From contig WELB01000152.1 of NCBI GenBank assembly GCA_009602725.1, positions 293,998 through 314,968 on the forward strand: a stretch of 20,971 bases of DNA. Reading direction: 5' to 3'. Positions 11,265 through 19,572 of the stretch are shown in pieces (position 1 is the stretch's first letter; every line of letters begins with the position of its first letter). The DNA is from Spirogloea muscicola (Eukaryota; Streptophyta; Zygnematophyceae; Spirogloeales; Spirogloeaceae). A program made the position numbers and the translations under genes. The notes under the pieces were generated by a model, which made no database searches, had not been told where the DNA came from, and worked only from the letters and a program-made list of their open reading frames with translations.

Positions 11265-12369
11265 AAAGTTTCGTGTATTGTAACAAACAAAGGCCAAATG
11301 GCCAAGTACAAAGGCAAGCACATCTAAAGACCTACATAACCCTACAGCAGATTGACCCGCTCAATAACCACGGGTCAACACATAAAGGTCGCTAATCGAT
11401 GCCTGAATACTAGATGGCAGATACGAAACCGTTCTGCCACCAACTAGAGCTTGCCCAGCTTTCTGGTGCAAGGCATTAGCCTGAGCACGCTGCGAACAGG
11501 CCAAAACTCGTCGCCGCAAGAACGACAGATATGCAGCTGGCAAGCCTTCTCAGCCAGGAATACATTTGCATGTCGTGGTTAGCCTAGAGTGGCTATGTTT
11601 TGATGGAGAGTAAGGAAACGAGGACCTGAGCAGCCAAAGACGTCGACTGCCGCTGGCAGGAGGTGATGACATTGGGGGTAATCGGAGCAGTGCTGCAGCT
11701 TTCCTTGTTCTGCACTGCCCACTGCGTAACCAGCGATGTGTGCCGATGCTGGACCTCTATACGCCTACGTAACCACGACATCGACCAAGGCGCGTGGTCC
11801 TCCACCAGGTTGCACGCCCACAATGTCAAGTGTGCGGCAATGACGACGTCCCTGGGCATCCCTGGTGATAGACATAATGTTGTTCACTTCCACGATCACA
11901 CAGTACCCAGCGTCGCGCATCGAACCCGCCAGGGCATCACGGAGGAGGTTGTGGATGCCCACCACTTCTGGTCCAGTGGGGCATCGCAGCATGTGAGTGG
12001 CGAGCTCAGCACTCTCTGCACGGAAGCCGCACTCACACTGGCGCACCCCAATCAGGCAATAGGTGGGAGGCCGACTAAGAGTTGAAGCGACGTCCCAAAG
12101 GCCTCGGAGCTGAAGCTGAAGGCGTTGGCCACGGCGTGTGAGGTGATCCAGTCTGTGGCTCCAGGTGTGGCGAGGGAAGTAAGTCTTGCCAGGCTCCTTG
12201 GATTGTTGTGAATCTCTGGCAGCCTCCTCAACCTTCTGCGGCGCTCATCTTCCACTGCCGTTACCAGTCTGGATTGTGCCCCTCAGAAGCTTGGGCGAGG
12301 GCGGAGAAGGGCGTGAGTTGGGGTTGTATGGAAAAAAAGAGCCGATTGCCGAGTCACGGATGCTCCTCA
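11265..12369 (-). mobile_element. 5'-truncated antisense retrotransposon, subfamily C, inserted in copy A2
   Basis: Read on the - strand from 12369, it shows SLARLTSLATPGATDWITSH, then RQCECGFRAESAELATHMLR plus Cys (CCHC knuckle), TLDIVGV and GGPRALVDVVVT (endonuclease core). A frameshift follows, then AGYAVGSAEQGKLQHCSDYP, LLPAAVDVFG, another frame change, and the ending ISDLYVLTRGY with the stop at 11361-11363. The 3' UTR 11360-11265 contains the palindrome GGCCAAATGGCC and ends near CACGAAACTTTC with no poly(A). It is flanked by a 10-bp near-identical duplication. About 1.1 kb long, and dead through frameshifts. Confidence 0.75.
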
Positions 12370-12379
12370 GATATCCACG
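12370..12379 (+). repeat. Target-site duplication, right copy (element C)
   Basis: Reads GATATCCACG and leads straight into GAGGCTACGG, the expected continuation of the interrupted subfamily A coding sequence. It pairs with the left copy at 11255-11264. Confidence 0.7.
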
Positions 12380-12800
12380 GAGGCTACGGTGTGACATGGT
12401 CCTCCCTGATCCAGCATTTGGCCCGCCTGGTTGACGCGCGTCGTCGAAGTCGGGGGGGCAGCTTGGGCGACTCCAGCATGCCGCAGGCCTTAGTTGCACT
12501 TGTAGAATGCGGCTTTCGCTTAATTTGCAGCGCTCGCAAGCATTGACTCTTCATCAACGTTCCGGGCGCGCTCTAAGTCAGGCCACTGGCTTCTGTGGCG
12601 GCGCTCCGGCTCCCAAAAATAGTTCGTCGGATTTGCATGTGCTCACCCGTGAGTACTGTCACCTTGTTACTTTAGGCACCTTAACATAGGGCTCCGCTCT
12701 GTATAGCCCTGTTTATCCTGCACTAGATACTGCCTGAGCAATGTCTTGGCTTGAATGGCCTCCCTTTGCTATCATGCGCACCGAGCACCTTCTCTCTCTC
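12380..12800 (+). pseudogene. Subfamily A copy 2, second part: C-terminus and 3' UTR
   Basis: This resumes exactly where 11264 left off: GGYG, WSSLIQHLARLVDARRRSRG, then after a frame change QRSGRALSQATGFCGGAPAP and SDLHVLTREY ending near 12656. The 3' UTR (12657-12800) aligns with 10181-10312 and shares a CT-rich end. It is therefore the distal half of the element split by insertion C, not a separate copy. Confidence 0.72.
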
Positions 12801-12828
12801 TCCGGAGGTATTCCGTATGAAGGGCTCG

Positions 12829-13541
12829 CCCTTAGAGAAGAGGGGCTGGCAACGCCAGCCCAAAAAGAATAGACAATATTTAAAGCCAAAAAGGAAAGAT
12901 GCCAAAAAAGGACTACAGTGCAAAGCACAGGACGATTGCAGAGGGCAAGGCGGATGGATGCTCAGTATCTGCGAGTGAGCAACATCAGGTCGGAATGGCT
13001 CGCTGCAGGGAACGAGGCACTCCGCCGAGACCCAGAGGCGGCGGCCATGGCACGGCCTGCTCGCGTGTGGACGGCGTGGGCAAGGGAGCGTTGAAACGAG
13101 ATCGCCAGGCGCATTCGGAAGACGTGTGCGAGCGAAGCAGCGGCGTTGAAGCCGGGCATCGCCCTTGGCAGACCCGGCCGCCGATCCATTGTGGCCTGAC
13201 GGGCAAGTTGCTGGATAAGATCCAGCCAGCGGCTGCCGAAGGCCCCGTGCACATCAGTAGCCAGGGCCGCGAATTCATCAAAGAAAGTGCTCGCCCATTG
13301 AGAATAGGGGCTGGAACAACCAGAATTCATCACCAACCGGGTGGTCGGAATGCATTCGCCCCTTGCCGCCAAGCCGACCGCGTGCCCTGCAAACGACGCC
13401 GATCTGGTGGGTTTGGCGAAGTCGAAGCAGTCAGTTCACCATATCGGCGATGACGCGGGGACCACCGCCGGGCGGGATGGCGACCAGGTCGGCGCGACGT
13501 GTATGGGGCTGGCCGTCCGCGCCCAGCTGGATGGGCAGTAC
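12829..13541 (-). mobile_element. Retrotransposon 3' fragment, subfamily B copy 1
   Basis: Read on the - strand, 13541-12962 encodes LPIQLGADGQPHTRRADLVA and GGGPRVIADMV (endonuclease core). Frame changes follow, then DVHGAFGSRWLDLIQQLARQ, PGFNAAASLAHVFRMRLAIS, HTRAGRAMAAASGSRRSASF and SDLMLLTRRY before the stop at 12962. The 3' UTR holds a tract near TATTGTCTATTCTTTTTGGG, then a perfect 7-bp-stem hairpin, and ends near GGGCGAGC with no poly(A). It meets the oppositely oriented A2 3' UTR tail to tail. It is 5'-truncated and broken. Confidence 0.72.
12844..12860 (-). repeat. B-type 3'-terminal hairpin
   Basis: GGCTGGC, loop of three, GCCAGCC: a perfect 7-bp inverted repeat, flanked on the + strand by AAAAAGAATAGACAAT. 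The equivalent in another copy is at 14146-14163. Variants with a 6-bp stem lie at 13710-13727, 13759-13776 and 14328-14345. Confidence 0.75.
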
Positions 13542-13545
13542 AGAA

Positions 13546-13655
13546 AGAAAATTTCGTGTATAAGAAACAAATGTAGGCCAAATGGCCAAGTACAAAGGCA
13601 AGCACATCTAAAGATCTACATAACTTACAGCAGATTGATCCGCTCAATAACCACG
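13546..13655 (-). mobile_element. Subfamily C 3' UTR remnant (second copy)
   Basis: Bases 13552-13655 match 11269-11373 with few differences, including GGCCAAATGGCC and AAGGCAAGCACATCTAAAG. On the - strand it starts at the last codons (R-G-Y-stop) of the family and contains only 3' UTR beyond them, so it is an extremely 5'-truncated insertion. It sits directly upstream (in - sense) of B copy 1. Confidence 0.7.
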
Positions 13656-13670
13656 GTTATTGAGCGGGTC
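13637..13670. repeat. 16-bp inverted repeat with 2-base loop at 5' end of the C remnant
   Basis: GATCCGCTCAATAACC, then AC, then GGTTATTGAGCGGGTC: arms differ at one position. One arm is the normal C sequence around its stop codon and the other is its reverse complement. This fold-back is absent from the other C copy at 11351-11377. Confidence 0.75.
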
Positions 13671-13691
13671 ACCACCAGAACATAAGGAAGC

Positions 13692-13737
13692 GCGGCCAGA
13701 TTGACTGGTGGCTGGGAAAGGCCAGCCCAAAGAGAGA
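13692..13737 (-). repeat. Partial B-variant 3' end, tandem with the next unit
   Basis: Begins GCGGCCAGATTGACTGGTGG and includes the hairpin GGCTGG-GAAAGG-CCAGCC. It is the same as the start of the units at 13741 and 14310 but breaks off after CCAGCCCAAAGA. It lies 49 bases from the next copy, head to tail. Confidence 0.75.
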
Positions 13738-13740
13738 AGT

Positions 13741-13984
13741 GCGGCCAGATTGACTGGTGGCTGGGAAAGGCCAGCCCAAAGAATGGACAAGGTCTGAAGG
13801 AGCCGGAGTGCGAACGACTAGGACTAAGACACCAGCCAGGGAACGCTCAGTAACCTCTAGTCAGGAGATGCAAGTCTGAGTAGCTAGCCGGCGGAAAGAC
13901 CTCGCCCTGACGGAAGCCGGAGGCCGCCGCCAAAGCTCGGCCTGCGCGCAAGTGAACTGCGAAGGCAAGGGACCGCTGTTGCTG
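13741..13984 (-). mobile_element. Subfamily B copy 4, distal part: C-terminus and 3' UTR
   Basis: Read on the - strand, 13984-13847 encodes QQRSLAFAVHLRAGRALAAA, SGF, and after a diverged stretch ASYSDLHLLTRGY with stop at 13847-13849. The 3' UTR 13846-13741 includes the tract CCTTGTCCATTCTTTGGG and a hairpin, and ends in GGCCGC. Its proximal part lies at 14187-14300, beyond an antisense B insertion. The 3' UTR is a near-identical repeat of 14310-14408. Confidence 0.68.
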
Positions 13985-14186
13985 CTTCCGGGTCTCGTCC
14001 GGCTGCATCTTTTCCAGCTTCGAGCTACTCTGACCTGATGTTGCTCACCCGCGGGTTTTGAACTTCGTGTGGTTCCGTCATGTCTAGTTGTCTCGATGCC
14101 TAGCTAGTGTGTTTCCCTTCTTTTGGATTTTGTCCATTCTTTTCTGGCTGGCTTCTGCCAGCCCCTCTCTTCTATGGGCGAGCTCA
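13985..14186 (+). mobile_element. Short antisense B insertion (copy 3) inside B copy 4
   Basis: It carries only the family C-terminus on the + strand (SGSRPAASFPASS, YSDLMLLTRGF, stop at 14059-14061) plus a 3' UTR with TTTTGTCCATTCTTTT, a 7-bp hairpin and the terminal CCTCTCTTCTATGGGCGAGC. The flanks join as one reading frame of the opposite-strand copy 4 (MRLAVSMQQ to the left-hand QQRSLAFAVH in - sense). About 200 bp long. Flanking CTGTTGCTGC and CTTCTGCTGC may be a decayed target duplication. Confidence 0.65.
14146..14163 (+). repeat. B-type 3'-terminal hairpin
   Basis: GGCTGGC, loop TTCT, GCCAGCC. It follows the conserved TTTTGTCCATTCTTTT tract and lies about 20 bases from the apparent 3' terminus GGGCGAGC. 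Confidence 0.75.
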
Positions 14187-14300
14187 TCTTCTGCTGCATC
14201 GAGACGGCCAACCGCATACGGAAGACTTGAGCGAGGGACCCGGCGACATTGAAGCCGGGCTGCTCTGCTGCCCGAGGCGGCGGGCCGCTGCACGCAATAG
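14187..14300 (-). pseudogene. Subfamily B copy 4, proximal part
   Basis: On the - strand it encodes PGFNVAGSLAQVFRMRLAVS followed by MQQ. This aligns with PGFNAAASLAHVFRMRLAIS in B copy 1. The next expected residues appear at 13984 and below, on the other side of the + strand B insertion. Upstream it is cut near 14300. Confidence 0.68.
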
Positions 14301-14309
14301 AGAGAAAGC

Positions 14310-14408
14310 GCGGCCAGATTGACTGGTGGCTGGGAAAGGCCAGCCCAAAAGAATGGACAAGGTCTGAGGGAGCTTGAGTGCGAACGACTAGGACTAAGAC
14401 ATCAGCCA
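14310..14408 (-). repeat. B-variant 3' UTR unit, about 99 bp direct repeat of 13741-13839
   Basis: Both units run from GCGGCCAGATTGACTGGTGG through the hairpin, AAAGAATGGACAAGGTCTGA and GTGCGAACGACTAGGACTAA to a CAGCCA end, with only a few differences. This copy lies immediately upstream (in - sense) of B copy 4, so B-type 3' ends form a head-to-tail series. No coding sequence attached to this unit was recognised. Confidence 0.75.
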
Positions 14409-14429
14409 CGCAATAGGGGCTGGTAAGGA

Positions 14430-14445
14430 CCTAAACCCTAAACCC
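14430..14445. repeat. Interstitial telomere-like repeat (CCCTAAA type)
   Basis: CCTAAACCCTAAACCC, a little over two units of the plant and green-algal telomere repeat read on its C-rich strand. It sits between GGGGCTGG and CCAGCCC, the two halves of the B hairpin stem, and is followed by CAAAAAGAGAGAGA. Confidence 0.75.
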
Positions 14446-14685
14446 AGCCCAAAAAGAGAGAGAGAAGGCGCGCGGGGCGCATGAATTGAAAGGGAGGCCA
14501 ATTCAAGCCAATACATTGTTCAGGCAAAAAGAATGGACAAGATCCACAGAGGCCCGAGAAGAGAAGCCAGAGTAGCACGCAGAAGTGGCACTGTGATGGC
14601 CAGCTCGGCCCGCCTGCGAGAGACAGCGCGTCCCTGGGCCAACAGATGCAGCCCATGAGACCTGAAAGCCCCGGGTGGTGTGTAC
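14446..14685. other. Unassigned spacer in retroelement debris
   Basis: It contains one more AAAAAGAATGGACAAGAT motif (near 14526), as found beside the B hairpins. Otherwise I recognise no coding similarity, RNA or repeat. Confidence 0.4.
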
Positions 14686-14735
14686 GGCATCCGATGTGCT
14701 TGCCGCCTTGTACTTGCCCACCTTGGGCCCTTTCC
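14686..14735 (+). repeat. Diverged subfamily C-like 3' UTR piece
   Basis: GATGTGCTTGCC followed by CTTGTACTTGCCCACCTTGG resembles the C 3' UTR block GATGTGCTTGCCTTTGTACT plus TGGCCATTTGG, here in + orientation. It ends at the ATG at 14736, the only plausible start codon for the following gene. Confidence 0.45.
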
Positions 14736-14792
14736 ATGCTTCCAGCACCCGCGAAGTCCCCGTGGGAGCCCCACGTGCCTTCTCCTGGCCAG

Positions 14793-14803
14793 CCCCCCCC
14801 CCN
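14793..14803. other. C-run ending in one N upstream of the glutamine synthetase
   Basis: Ten C bases followed by N. The frame between ATG 14736 and exon 14871 depends on the true length of this run. Confidence 0.8.
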
Positions 14804-14870
14804 CGCCTCGCCTGCCCCCTCCCTCCCCCTCTGCGCTGACCCGCTGCTGCCCGCCGCCGCGCCCGCTCAG

Positions 14871-17800
14871 GAGCTCCGATCCCAGCTCCTGGACGCCGGC
14901 GTCAAGTACGCCATCGCCAGCTTCGTCGACGTCCACGGCGTCTGCAAGGGCAAGGTGCGCGCGGGCCGCACCCGTCTCCTCCCCGGACCCGCACTCCAGC
15001 ACCCTCGCAGCCCTGCGGCAGCTCTCTCCTGGCCCGGCCCACTCCACGGCCTTCGCCGCGATTTAGCTGGCAGTGCAAGGCGACAGAGGCGCACAGCCGA
15101 CCGAGGAGCACTTCTGCTGGCAGCAGCTCTGCTGCTCGACCGCTCCGCGGCCGCGCTGCTGTTCAGCCACAGCAAGCCGCGCGAGGACCACCGGCACGTC
15201 GGAGCTCCCGGCCGCCAGCAGCCCCTGGCCTTCGCCCACAAGAGTCCTGCAAAGCCCGGCGTCCGAGCCAGGCCAGCGGCCGGAGCAGACGAAAGCCAGC
15301 TGGGCTCGCCGACGCCGATCCGGGATCACGGCGACTCTCAACCGACGATCTCACCTCGCACTGCTGCTACTGGGCACTGCTGTCGTGCAGGTGGTCCCTC
15401 TGGCCCACTTGGAGGGCATGTTCGGGGGCTCCGAGCTCTTTACGGGTGCCGCGCTAGATGGCGTGCCGCAGGAGGTCTGTGACGACGAGATTGCCACCAT
15501 GCCCGACGCAAGAGGGTAATCTACAAGCAGCCCATTGGACCCGGTCCCTCCCTGGCTGTGGTCGTTTTATGTGATCCTCAGCACCCGCTGGCAGCGGCTA
15601 TCTCTGCAGCTGGTGCGGGGTGCAGGAAGTCTAGCCGTGCATTGGTGTGAGCTAATGCACTCTTAGAACCTGCTTGCGAGGCTCTATTTTCCGGCTGAGA
15701 AACTCTCAGGAACCTGCACATCTGTGAATGAGGCCACATACGCCGGTCAGTGCGGATGTGAAAGGCGTTACTGCTAAGCCTAGGCGTTCGGCTGGCAGGT
15801 GCACCATTCTCCCATGGAAGAAGGAAGTGGTGTGGTTTCCCAGTGACCTCTACCTACAAGGTGACGGCTCTAAGGCCGCCCTTCGAGACACTGCCATTCC
15901 CCAGCTTTTGCTAGGATCTGCACAGCATGCATTGCTTTCTTCCCCCCAGTGCTGATCGTACAAGCGAGCCAGGCACAGGTGGCAGCACCAACACCCTTTG
16001 GCCGTTCGATCTTCTGCAGGTAAGCCATTTGAGGCGTGCAGCCGGGGCATCCTGAAGCGGCAGCTAGCAGCTGCTCTGGACATGGGGTATACCTTCAACC
16101 TTGGGATCGAGACCGAGTTCTTCGTACTCAAAGGCAAGACCAATGAGCTCGCCTAACCCACTCTCGTTGTTATTGGGTTGGTTATGTGGGCCTCTTTGAA
16201 CAGCCTCGCATGAGTAGCCTCTCCTTTGTTTGCGCTTTAGGAGTAACAAGTATCAAGTTACTGCTGGATCCCAGCATTGACTTGCTAGGCAAGTTCCTGC
16301 TTGTACAGTTGCTGGCAATTGAGGCTTGGGCAAGGTCCTGGACACAGCACTTGCCTGCTTCATGGATGCTTCGCATTGATGATGCCATCATGTCCATGTG
16401 AGGCTGCAAGGTAAATTTTTCATTACTTCATCGGTCTCAGAGAGACCTATTGATGCAGATCTTCCGAATGGCGGGTTTGGGCCGATCAGCGACCGCGACG
16501 TCCTGGACAAGCCCTGCTACGACGTCATTGGATTCCTGGACAACTATGATTGGGTCGACGAGATTGTGCAAGTCAGGCAGACAAAGCATATCCAGCAGCT
16601 TGTCTCGTCCTTGAGGCTGCACACCAGGCACCACTTTGCTTGATTGAGGAGCATCACACAGGACATTGGCAGGGCAGGCATGAGGATGCATCACAGCTGC
16701 AGGGAGAATGTCCTACCACCCTGGCAGCAAGGTGGGGGAAGGGGGGGTGCTTTCTGACACTCTGTGCTCTGCAGGCAATGAATGATCTAGGCTGGGACGT
16801 ATACTCCTTTGACCATGAAGACGGGAATGGTCAGTTTGAGACCGACTTTGCTTACAGGTAGAGCCAGCCATCACGCAAACTTATACTTCTAAGCATTTGT
16901 GTATTTCCAACAGCGACTGTATATGGTGCATGCACTATATCCTCCCTTAGGCACAGCAGCACTTGATGTGGTTAAAGTGAGCTTGTCAGAAGCTTGGAAT
17001 GGAAAAGGTCGATAGGGACTCCTCGTGGACCGTCAACATATCTTCATTGGGCCACACTGATTGCATGAACGCAGTGATGCTCTGACCATGGCTGATCGCT
17101 TTACGTTCTTCCGGCTTATGGCCAAGGAGATAGCACACAAACACGGCTACTTTGCTACATTCATGCCGAAGCCCTTTCACAATCGCACAGGCGAGATACC
17201 AACACCCTGAGTCGAGGTTGAAGGTTGTGGCCAGTCGGCCTGGTTGTCGTTTTTGTCAAAGTTTGCAGAAGACCCTTGCAGCCTGCAGCCCCGGCTGCCC
17301 AATGTGCCTTCCCGGCAGAAGAATGTGAGACAACTTCCAGTGCACAGTGGTGGCAAGGCCTTGCTATCTGACCTACTTTTGTGGAAATGGCGCCAAATTC
17401 ACCCACAAATCACGTGAATGTAGGCAGGCAGTGGAGCCCACTACAACATGTCCCTGGCCGATGCCGAGACCAAGGAGAACCTCTTTGCTTGCCAAGATGA
17501 CGCAAGGGGTTGCGGCCTCTCTGTCCTTGGCTACCAATTCACTGCAGGCATTCTTAAACATGCTCGAGCCATCTGTGCAGTCATTGCACCTACAGTGAAC
17601 AGGTGATCTTGTGTTGCCAGGCGTATGCCAGCTTCTTGTCACGCTGTGTTGCATCCACAACCTCCTTTGGTGGATTGAGCCACTTTGTGACTGCTGCTGT
17701 GGCCTAAGGCGTCATCTTCTACAATGTGCAGCTACAAGCGGCTCATAGCCCAGGGAAGCATGTCTGGCTTCACATGGGCACCCGTGTACATGTGCTATGG

Positions 17801-18489
17801 AGGGAACAACCGCACCAACATGCTCCGCATCCCTATGGGGGGAGGGCGAGTGGAGTGCCGAGCAGCTGACATATCCACAAATCTGTATCTCGGTGAGTGT
17901 GTCAAGCAAGCCACGTCAGAAAATTATTTTCTTACTGCCAGCCACTAGGTGCAATTAGCATCCAGAGAGTAGGTGAGCAGTTGGAAGTCGAAGTAATGAC
18001 TGAGAAAGAGTTTGTGTCTGTCCAGGGTCGGCAATGATCCTAGCGGCAGGCTTGGAGGGCATCAGAGAGGGACTGGATCCTGGGGAGCCTCATCTGGAAA
18101 ACATGTACAAATACAGCTTGGAGGAGCTGAAGGAGAGGGGGATTGGAATCCTTCCGCGCACGCTTGGCGAAGCTGTGGAAGCCTTTGCTGGTAAGGTCAA
18201 AGGCATCATGACATTGGCTGGTTGTGGAGGAGCATCAACCAACACTGATAGCTTGGTTGACAGCATGATGGTTCCAGGCATGCAGGTTTATCTGGCAAGC
18301 ACCACTTGTGGGACTTGATGCAGCTGATGGTGGGCTGGAGGACTCTGTCTTGCAGGTGACCCTCTCAGCAAGGCTGTTTTTGGAGAGGCCATGTTCAAGG
18401 CCTTCGTGGACTACAAGAACAGAGAGTGGCAAGAGTACCACCATCATGTGTCTGATTGGGAGATCAAGCGCTACTTGAAGCTTTTCTGA
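14871..18489 (+). CDS. glnT: GlnT/type III-like glutamine synthetase, 11 exons, start uncertain
   Basis: Glutamine synthetase joins ammonia to glutamate using ATP. This version matches the bacterial and cyanobacterial GlnT (short type III) group, not the plant GSII group. Exons: 14871-14954, 15391-15515, 15799-15860, 16020-16133, 16459-16571, 16775-16857, 17075-17190, 17428-17602, 17732-17892, 18026-18190, 18356-18489. They total 1332 bases with consistent phases: 443 residues plus TGA. Motifs in order: [56 protein letters not shown] (metal-binding Glu pair), [11 protein letters not shown] (further Glu ligands), [60 protein letters not shown], and an ending in YLKLF. All catalytic blocks are present, so the enzyme is probably active. 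An in-frame ATG at 14736 would add a Pro/Ala-rich leader, but an N at 14803 lies in a C-run and CTCAG precedes exon 14871, so the start is unresolved. Confidence 0.92.
16134..16458 (+). other. GC-AG intron in glutamine synthetase
   Basis: Donor AAAG|GCAAGA, acceptor GATGCAG. Phase 1 joining gives EFFVLK followed by [12 protein letters not shown], as the family requires. Reading on instead meets TAA within a few codons. Confidence 0.72.
17191..17427 (+). other. GC-AG intron in glutamine synthetase
   Basis: Donor CACAG|GCGAGA, acceptor TAGGCAG. Joining rebuilds the invariant [12 protein letters not shown] block across the splice. No GT donor nearby does so in phase. Confidence 0.72.
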
Positions 18490-19572
18490 GGAGAGTAGCA
18501 GGGGCTTTGCTAGGGTGGCCTGCTCGCTTGCTGAAGGAGTTGGGTCTTGCATGTGGACTTAAGTCGTACATACATAGCCCTCATTGATGGTGCAGTCTTC
18601 ATCGGTATTCAGTTGAGAAGGGTGGGGAGGGAGCGGTGGGGGGGAGCTGGTGGGCCACCCTGCGAGGTTGACTATGTAGGGTAATGCAGCCTCTGACAAG
18701 GAGGAGCCCCAATTGCGTAGTGCTTGCTTGTGCACCGGTGGACCCAATGAATAGATTACATCCACGACTAGAGAACGTGGATAATGACGTGGGGTGATGG
18801 CACTAGGACATAAATTATCCCATGCACTTTTATTGTATTTTTATTGGTGTAGTTGCATCACACACATCAAGGTCATGGGTGTTGAACAAGTAACATGCCC
18901 TGACCATGGTACCTCTGCCATAGTCTGGGATCTCTTTGTTATATGGCACAAATCTCGGCAGCGTGCGTTGAGGATGTTAAGCTTGTTTCTGGTAACCTGA
19001 AAGAGAGTAAGGAACCATTGAGAAGCCTCTTGTCAGCCTCCACTATAGATCTGCCCGAGTAGAGTCATGAGGGTGTTGTGCATATATGCATGCCTGTAGT
19101 GACAAAGCAGGTGCCAGATTGGTCCAGAAGAGACGTTCTGTCTTTCTGCTTATGCAATAAGCCTTGTTGCATCGAAGGTAACACGAGGGCCAAGTGTTTG
19201 AAAGACCCTGCAAAGTCCATACATTGCTGAATCCTCATCATTGGCTGGCTCTACGTTCTCTAGCCATAAAGTATGTCTTTCTGCTGCGGATGAGAGCAGC
19301 TACAGGTCACAAATCAGGCATTTTATTACCTGAATAATTGACGGTGCTTCTGTGTGGAAATGGATACTTCTTGTCACTGTTGGCCTCCCTGCAGACCGCC
19401 TTTCCAGGACGCGTCCAGGATGAGGGGGTTGGCTGTGAGACCAGGAGAGCCCGGGAGAAAGAATGAAGAAAGTTCGAGGAGCCAGAGAAAGCGCTAGAGC
19501 AACACTGTGACTTAAGTGGCCACGCACTCAGTGACTCTTTGGAAGAGCTCACTGATTCCTTCTTCTTACTGA
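18490..19572. other. Intergenic region, no gene recognised
   Basis: This holds the 3' UTR of the glutamine synthetase and then about 1 kb of AT-richer sequence. I see no family similarity on either strand, no tRNA-like fold and no element ends. It stops where the retroelement reading frame opens. Confidence 0.55.

Noticed and set aside
13692-14408. CRISPR-like repeat array
   Set aside because: There are only three units, irregularly spaced, attached to retrotransposon coding ends in a eukaryotic genome.
14430-14445. True chromosome end
   Set aside because: There are only a little over two repeat units, with host genes continuing on both sides.
14646-15482. 278-codon open frame starting upstream of the glutamine synthetase
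   Set aside because: It passes through an N, covers the first real exon and then reads into the intron to 15390. Only 14871-14954 shows family similarity.
18490-19572. tRNA or other small RNA gene in the intergenic region
   Set aside because: I looked for cloverleaf-like pairing and T-arm GTTC-type motifs by eye and found nothing convincing.
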